From assembly GCA_019637805.1 (NCBI GenBank), contig JAHBVB010000002.1:637981-701980 (forward strand): a DNA stretch of 64,000 nucleotides, in the 5' to 3' direction. The position numbers were made by a program, and so were the translations under genes. The notes below the pieces were generated by a model, which searched no databases, was not told where the DNA came from, and saw nothing but the letters and a program-made list of their open reading frames with translations. Source of the stretch: Anaerolineales bacterium. GTDB lineage: Bacteria > Chloroflexota > Anaerolineae > Anaerolineales > UBA11579. This document shows positions 59,300-64,000 of the stretch, piece by piece. Positions within the stretch are counted from its first letter, which is position 1; each line of letters begins with the position of its first letter.

Positions 59300-61002
59300 G
59301 CTTTTACAGCCGCTACAGCACCGCGGTGCAGGACTTTCGCCGGGCCCGGCGCCGGGCGGCCCTGCAGGAGTTCCTGCAAGGCATCGGCGGGCGCAGCAGC
59401 CGGCTGCTTTCCTACGACGAAGTGCGCAAGAAGATAGGGCGCGGCAGCCTGCTGCCGCGCGGCTTGCGCGATGTGCCTCTGGATGCGATCGTCGGCACGG
59501 TGGGGCGCTATGAAGACTTCAACCGCCAGTTCTTGCCGCGCCAGGCCAGCCAGCAAGGCCGCTGGGCGCAGGTGCGCCTGGCCGTGGAGGGCAGCGGTTT
59601 GCCGCCGGTCGAGCTCTACCAGATCGGCGATGTGTACTTTGTGCTCGACGGCCATCACCGCGTCTCGGTGGCCCGCGAGCTCGGCGCCACGACGATCGAA
59701 GCCTACGTCAGCGAGCTGCCCTCGCGGGTCAAGCTAACCGCCGATCTGACGCCCAATGACCTGATCCTGAAAGCAGAAGAAGCGCTCTTCTTGGAAGAGA
59801 CCCGTCTGGATGAGCTGCATCCGGAACTGGATCTGCGCGTCACCCTGGCCGGCCGCTACAACGAAATGTTGGAGCACATCCGAGTGCACCGCTACTACAT
59901 GGGTGTGGACCAAAAGCGCAGCAATGTCCCCCAGGCAGAAGCTGTGGAGCACTGGCTGCAGGCGCTCTACCTGCCGGCGGTAGAGGCCATCCGCCGCTTG
60001 GATCTGTTGCATGACTTCCCAGGCCGCACCGAGGCCGACATGTACCTGTGGCTGATGAAACGCCGCCACGAATTGGAGGAGCAGCTGGGTTGGGACCTGG
60101 GCACAGAGGAAACCGCCGCCCACTTGTGGAACCGCTTGTATACCAAGCCGGGCCGCTTGTGGGACCGCCTGCGCCGCTGGCTGGGCCGCCAGCCTGTGCC
60201 TACCCAGTGGCGCCTGGACCGCGGCCAGATCCCGTCTGGCCAGAAGCTGTTCCCGCGCATTCTGGTGCCAATCAGTGGCGAGGATGCCAGCTGGACGGCA
60301 GTGGACCTGGCCATCCGCGTGGCGCACCAGGAAGCCGCGGAGCTGCGCGGCGTGCATGTCCTGGCCAGCGGCGAAAGCCGTGAGAGCCACAAGGTGGAGC
60401 AGATCCGCACAGAGTTCCAGCGCCGGCTGGAGAAGGCCGGAGTGCGCGGCCGCCTGGTGCTGGAGCAGGGCAACATCTCGCGCCGGGTCGAGGCGCGCTC
60501 ACACTGGAGCGATCTGGTGGTGCTGCACCTCAAGCACCCGCCGGCAGCGCAGCCGCTGCCGCGGCTGCTTTCCGGCTTGCGCGTCTTCCTCTCACGCAGC
60601 CCGCGCCCGGCGCTGGTGGTACGTAAGGCCAGCCGCATGCAGCACGCCCTGCTGGCCTACGATGGCAGCCGCAAAGCCAACGAAGCCCTGTATTTGGCAG
60701 CCTACCTGGCCAACGCCTGGGGCGTGCGCATCACCGTCTTCAGTTCGCGCGAGCGGCGCATCACCGAGGCGCTGAACCTGCAGAAGGCCAAAGGCTATTT
60801 GATTTCGCAGGGGGTGGAAGCGCAGTATCTCTCTGCGTCAGGTGAGGCTGCACCGGGCCTACTGGAAGCGGCGCGTGAACAAGGTTGTGACTTCATGCTC
60901 ATCGGCGGCTATGGCCGCGGCAATCTGCTGGAGATGGTGTGGGGCAGCACGTTGGACCACGTGCTGCGCGAATTCAAAGGCCCGGTTTGGGTGTGCTGTT
61001 AG
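59296..61002 (+). CDS. ParB-like N-terminal domain fused to two universal stress domains
   Basis: The 568-residue protein starts in the stop of the phosphoesterase (ATGA). Residues 55-150 carry a ParB/Srx-like fold: VPLDAIVGTVGRYEDFN, VELYQIGDVYFVLDGHHRVSVARELGATTIEAYV, with the DGHHR motif found in ParB-type nucleotide-binding proteins. Residues 170-310 are helical. Residues 318-450 and 455-568 are two USP-like alpha/beta domains (RILVPISGEDASWTAVDLAIRVAH and HALLAYDGSRKANEALYLAAYLANAW...GCDFMLIGGYGRGNLLEMVWGSTLDHVLREFKGPVWV), the second with the G-x2-G-x9-G-(S/T) ATP-type motif. This fusion is unusual; a nucleotide-sensing or CTP/ATP-dependent switch is an inference. Confidence 0.78.
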   Translation: MSFYSRYSTAVQDFRRARRRAALQEFLQGIGGRSSRLLSYDEVRKKIGRGSLLPRGLRDVPLDAIVGTVGRYEDFNRQFLPRQASQQGRWAQVRLAVEGSGLPPVELYQIGDVYFVLDGHHRVSVARELGATTIEAYVSELPSRVKLTADLTPNDLILKAEEALFLEETRLDELHPELDLRVTLAGRYNEMLEHIRVHRYYMGVDQKRSNVPQAEAVEHWLQALYLPAVEAIRRLDLLHDFPGRTEADMYLWLMKRRHELEEQLGWDLGTEETAAHLWNRLYTKPGRLWDRLRRWLGRQPVPTQWRLDRGQIPSGQKLFPRILVPISGEDASWTAVDLAIRVAHQEAAELRGVHVLASGESRESHKVEQIRTEFQRRLEKAGVRGRLVLEQGNISRRVEARSHWSDLVVLHLKHPPAAQPLPRLLSGLRVFLSRSPRPALVVRKASRMQHALLAYDGSRKANEALYLAAYLANAWGVRITVFSSRERRITEALNLQKAKGYLISQGVEAQYLSASGEAAPGLLEAAREQGCDFMLIGGYGRGNLLEMVWGSTLDHVLREFKGPVWVCC

Positions 61003-61003
61003 C

Positions 61004-61918
61004 TTAGGGCCACAGCGCTTCCAGCGTCTGGATCTCTTCTTGCGACAAACGCCAGCCCAGCGCGCCGCCGAATTCGGCGGCCTGCTGGGCGTTCTTGGCG
61101 CCCGGGATGGGCAGGGTGCCTTTGCTCAAGCACCAGTTGAGCGCCACCTGTACCTGGCTTTTACCGCCGTGCGCCGCGCCGATGCGCTGCATGGCCGCCA
61201 GCAGCGGCTGGGCACGCAGCAGTGTGGCCCGGCTGATACGGCGCAGGAACGGCGGCGGATTTTCCAGGGTGTATTTGCCGGTCAGCAGACCCTGGGCGAT
61301 GGGGCTGTAGGCGATGAGGGTCACGCCCATATCCTTGCATAGCTGCAGCAGGCCATTCTTTTCCACTTTGCGGTCCGCCAGGTGGTAGCGCACCTGGTTG
61401 CTGGCCAGGCGCAAACCGCGCTTTTCCAGAGCGGCCTGCGCACGCTCCATCTGCTGTGGGCTGTAATTGGACACGCCAATTTGCAGGATCTGTCCGGCCT
61501 GCACGGCTTCGGCCATGGCGTCCATCCAATACTCCACACGGCGCGGCGGGAAGGGCCAGTGAATTTGATAGAGCTGGATGGGCCGGCTGCCCAGGCGTTC
61601 CACACTTCTGCGCAGCGCTTCCCGGAATTGGGCGATCGAGATGCGCCAGGGGTAGGGGAAGAATTTGCTGGCGATGTAGACCTGGCTGTTGCCCGCGGCC
61701 AACTGACCCAGCACTCTTTCTGAACGGCCCAGGGCATACAATTCAGCGGTATCAAAGAAGTTAAGGCCTGCATTCAGGCTGGTCTGGTAGGCGGCGGCCA
61801 CATCGGCGCTGCTGTAGCGTTGGCCGCTGCTCCAGTAAGGCTCATCGCCCCAGGCCCAGCAGCCTACGCCGATGGCGCTGACTTCGGGGCCGTCTGCCCC
61901 TAAACGGATGGTGTTCAT
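61004..61918 (-). CDS. Aldo/keto reductase
   Basis: The start ATG 61918, overlapping the upstream stop (ATGA), gives 304 residues. The TIM-barrel AKR signatures are IGVGCWAWGDEPYW, NFFDTAELYALGRSERVLGQLA (catalytic Asp, Tyr), YIASKFFPYPW (Lys), LYQIHWPF (His) and IQIGVSNYSPQQMERAQ, then LIAYSPIAQGLLTGKY and the cofactor segment TLPIPGAKNAQQAAEFGGAL. It reduces carbonyl compounds with NAD(P)H; the substrate is unknown. It is co-transcribed with the LysE-type exporter. Confidence 0.9.
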   Translation of the reverse strand: MNTIRLGADGPEVSAIGVGCWAWGDEPYWSSGQRYSSADVAAAYQTSLNAGLNFFDTAELYALGRSERVLGQLAAGNSQVYIASKFFPYPWRISIAQFREALRRSVERLGSRPIQLYQIHWPFPPRRVEYWMDAMAEAVQAGQILQIGVSNYSPQQMERAQAALEKRGLRLASNQVRYHLADRKVEKNGLLQLCKDMGVTLIAYSPIAQGLLTGKYTLENPPPFLRRISRATLLRAQPLLAAMQRIGAAHGGKSQVQVALNWCLSKGTLPIPGAKNAQQAAEFGGALGWRLSQEEIQTLEALWP

Positions 61919-62550
61919 GATTGCCCTTTGAGGCCGCTGTAGGCCAGAAAAGCGGCATAGCCCAGCATCAGCGCCAGGCTGGCGGCTTGCAGCCACCAGC
62001 GGCCGCGGCTGCTGAGCTGACCCAGCCGGCCCAGGACGAGGGCCAACAGTTGCAAGCCGCCAATGCTGAAGCTGTAAAAGCCGAGCAAGAATAGAATGGC
62101 GTGCAGCCAGGAGAGGCCCAGGGCCTGCAGCAGCAGTGGCCCCAGGATCAGCGCCCAGAACAAATAAGGCCCCGGGCTGAGGAAGATCATCAGGACGCCC
62201 TGCGCCAGCCCGCGCCAAGGCGACTGCGGCGTGGCGGCCTGCGGGTTGGACTGTTGACTGCGGCTGCGCATCTCTTGCCACAGCCCCCAGGCCAGCCAGA
62301 TCAGCAGGGCGGCCCCCGCCAGGCGAATGAAGCGCAGGAAGTCATCCGGCACCTGGCTGATGAAAAAGACCAGCAGTGTAGCAATTGGAATATCGGCGAT
62401 CAGCGGGCCAAAGGTGACCGGGGCCGCCCGCCGCCAACCGCCCAGCAAGCTTTGAGCGATGACCAGCGACTGGAAAGGCCCGGGGCTGAGCGCGGCGTAC
62501 AACCCGATGCCGGCGCCCTGCAGGAAGAATGCGATGCTGCTGAAGTCCAT
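61915..62550 (-). CDS. LysE/RhtB-family exporter
   Basis: The 211-residue membrane protein has six helices and LysE features: GAGIGLYAALSPGPFQSLVIAQSLLGGWRRAAPVTFGPLIADIPIATLLVFFI with the ALSPGP motif, and GVLMIFLSPGPYLFWALILGPLLLQAL. Such proteins export amino acids or related small molecules. It is 12 nt after a hairpin and coupled to the aldo/keto reductase by an ATGA overlap. Confidence 0.88.
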   Translation of the reverse strand: MDFSSIAFFLQGAGIGLYAALSPGPFQSLVIAQSLLGGWRRAAPVTFGPLIADIPIATLLVFFISQVPDDFLRFIRLAGAALLIWLAWGLWQEMRSRSQQSNPQAATPQSPWRGLAQGVLMIFLSPGPYLFWALILGPLLLQALGLSWLHAILFLLGFYSFSIGGLQLLALVLGRLGQLSSRGRWWLQAASLALMLGYAAFLAYSGLKGQS

Positions 62551-62562
62551 GGTGCGGTTTTG

Positions 62563-62592
62563 AAAGGGAGCCTGCGACCGCAGGCTCCCTTT
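62563..62592. terminator. Hairpin after the EEP phosphatase gene
   Basis: AAAGGGAGCCTGCG and CGCAGGCTCCCTTT pair around a minimal loop. It separates the LysE gene from the gene upstream on the same strand. Confidence 0.75.
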
Positions 62593-62598
62593 GTCTTT

Positions 62599-64000
62599 CT
62601 ACGGCATCTCTACCGTGACGATCAGAGGCAGGTGGTCTGAGGCTGTCGTGCCGGGGATGAGGAAATCCCGATAGCCCAGGTCCGGACTCAGAAAGATGTA
62701 GTCGATCTGGTGCGTTGGGTCGGCCGCGTAGTAGGTATGGGTCGGCGGCTGGCCCAGCTCGCGGGAGACGTCAATGAAGCCGGCCTCCAGCATCAGCTGG
62801 ATGGCGGCCGACTCGGGGCGAGCGTTGAAATCGCCCGTCACCACGGTGGTGGGACGCCCATTCCACTCATCCAGGATAGCGGAGGACTGCACCATGCGGA
62901 TCTCGTCCTGGCCATCCTTCTCACTGTAGTGCGTGTTGATCAGGGTCAGCACTTGGCCGTTCACATCCACTTCGGCCACGGTGAAGCCGCGCAGCAGCAA
63001 GACGTCATCCGGCGGCAGGTCGAAGAACTCCACATTTTCCAGCGGGTAGCGGCTGTAGATCGCCATGCCCCATTGGCTGTCGGCCGTCGCATCCCAGACG
63101 TACGGCATGTTCAGGCGCAGGGAGAACCACTCGAGCATGTCCATGCCGCCCCAGATCAGCCAACCGCGTGAGATCTCTTGCAGCATGACAATGTCTGCGC
63201 CGCTGTCTTCGATCACGCGGGCCAGCGCTTCGGGGTCGACGCGGCCGTCGGTATTGACCGCATCATGCACGTTGTAATTGATGATGCGCACGCTGCCGGC
63301 AGGCGTGCTGGAGGGGTTGTCGGTCAGTTTCCAGCCCGGCAGCATCAGCAGGGGGATCAGCAACAACGCAGCGGCGCTGTAAGCCGGGGTGAACCCCGCC
63401 GTGTGCGCTTGCGAGCGTCCGGCGGCCATAGCCAGCAGCGTCACCACAGCCGCGGCGGCCAGGGGCAGCACGGGCGGACGGAAACCAAAGTCAATATCAT
63501 ACGAAGCGTAGTACAGGAAAAGCAGCAAGACTAGGAAAACCTGGCTCAGGCCATTGAGCAAGCTGGTCTTGAGCAAACCTGGCTCTCCTTTGACGCCGGC
63601 CGCGGAAAGCAGCAGGAGCAACCCCAAAACCATGCTAAAGGCCTGGCCCAGCAGCAACACCAGGCTGGTCAGCCCGGCGCCAGGGGTGTTAAGCACCAAG
63701 GCCAGCAGCGTCAAGGCGCCGGCCAGCAGGGCGTGCAGCCAGCTCGGGCGCAGGCCTGCGATCTGTGTGCCGATATACAAGCCGAGGAAGTTGCCCAACA
63801 CCAGGAAGATGGCCGCCGCAGGGGTATGCCAGCCGGCATTGGAGGAGATCAGAGGCAGGCTCTGGAAGACGAGCAGCTGCAGGAACAGCCAGGGACCAAC
63901 CGCCAGCGTGGCCAGGTTGGCCTTCCAGCTGCCGTCGTGGGCCGCCGGCGCGCCGGCGGCCTCCCGGTTGAGCGTCCAAAGCTGCACAACCACAAGCGCC
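62599..64000 (-). CDS. Membrane-anchored endonuclease/exonuclease/phosphatase (EEP) protein, 5' end cut
   Basis: At least 467 codons lie in the window and the frame stays open to the edge, so the true start is outside or at GTG 63993. About nine N-terminal membrane helices (residues up to about 225) precede an EEP domain: RIINYNVHDAVNTDGRVDPEALARVIEDSGADIVMLQEISRGWLIWGG, LTLINTHYSEKDGQDEIRMVQ, VVTGDFNARPES and TYYAADPTHQIDYIFLSPDL...TTASDHLPLIVTV. The metal and catalytic residues (N, E, D, H) are all present. The EEP domain probably faces outside and cleaves phosphodiesters of lipids or nucleic acids. Confidence 0.85.
   Translation of the reverse strand, partial: ALVVVQLWTLNREAAGAPAAHDGSWKANLATLAVGPWLFLQLLVFQSLPLISSNAGWHTPAAAIFLVLGNFLGLYIGTQIAGLRPSWLHALLAGALTLLALVLNTPGAGLTSLVLLLGQAFSMVLGLLLLLSAAGVKGEPGLLKTSLLNGLSQVFLVLLLFLYYASYDIDFGFRPPVLPLAAAAVVTLLAMAAGRSQAHTAGFTPAYSAAALLLIPLLMLPGWKLTDNPSSTPAGSVRIINYNVHDAVNTDGRVDPEALARVIEDSGADIVMLQEISRGWLIWGGMDMLEWFSLRLNMPYVWDATADSQWGMAIYSRYPLENVEFFDLPPDDVLLLRGFTVAEVDVNGQVLTLINTHYSEKDGQDEIRMVQSSAILDEWNGRPTTVVTGDFNARPESAAIQLMLEAGFIDVSRELGQPPTHTYYAADPTHQIDYIFLSPDLGYRDFLIPGTTASDHLPLIVTVEMP

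Noticed and set aside
61919-62281. Upstream extension of the aldo/keto reductase
   Set aside because: It is an alternative frame of the LysE gene; the AKR start at 61918 forms an ATGA overlap.

Overview
The window is GC-rich bacterial chromosome with densely packed genes and many ATGA/GTGA start-stop overlaps. I see no phage, plasmid or CRISPR. The gene set best fits the phylum Chloroflexota, probably class Anaerolineae: an Agl23-like glycosyltransferase fused to NHL repeats, type 2 isopentenyl-diphosphate isomerase, HerA-like ATPase, several lipoproteins, ECF sigma modules and an aerobic phenylacetate cluster. This placement is inference from gene content; no 16S rRNA gene is present.

Layout. 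1-15.3 kb: catabolism of aromatic and acyl-CoA compounds. It holds a crotonase, a double 3-hydroxyacyl-CoA dehydrogenase, a Tat-exported intradiol dioxygenase lipoprotein, a second crotonase, an aldehyde dehydrogenase and paaABCD (phenylacetyl-CoA epoxidase), then an EthD protein and an SPFH/HPS-like pair. It is interrupted by a RAYT transposase carrying an internal palindrome, by word-repeat hairpins and by two decaying DUF3592 genes. 15.3-22.8 kb: membrane and envelope genes, including a PAS-UbiA fusion and two ECF sigma factor modules with probable membrane anti-sigma factors. The first module faces a LiaF/GIN-domain operon across a divergent pair of ECF-like promoters. 22.8-28.4 kb: proS with a proline-rich leader peptide and attenuator, a patatin-like lipase, and sucCD with a methyltransferase. 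28.5-41.4 kb: glycosyltransferase-NHL protein, MFS exporter, rluB/scpB, a G5-domain lipoprotein, UDP-glucuronate decarboxylase, gtrA, thioesterase, rsmD and fni. 41.5-52 kb: HerA-like ATPase, acpP, esterase, ligA, flavodoxin, an alpha-oxoamine synthase, an AlkZ-like glycosylase and rlmI. 52-64 kb: an ABC-2 exporter operon preceded by a candidate leader-peptide attenuator, ssrA (tmRNA), an ArsR-family repressor next to a 23-residue Cys-rich peptide and a VOC dioxygenase behind a perfect 22-bp palindrome, a ParB-like/USP fusion, an aldo/keto reductase, a LysE exporter and a membrane-anchored EEP phosphatase cut by the window end.

A window-wide theme is that many genes carry a TANNNT -10 element only 6-10 nt before the start codon and no Shine-Dalgarno sequence, so leaderless mRNAs are probably common. 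The strongest candidates for undescribed biology are the two leader-peptide/attenuator arrangements (proS and the ABC exporter) and the ArsR/Cys-rich micropeptide locus. All functional calls rest on reading motifs and family resemblance; no database search was run.
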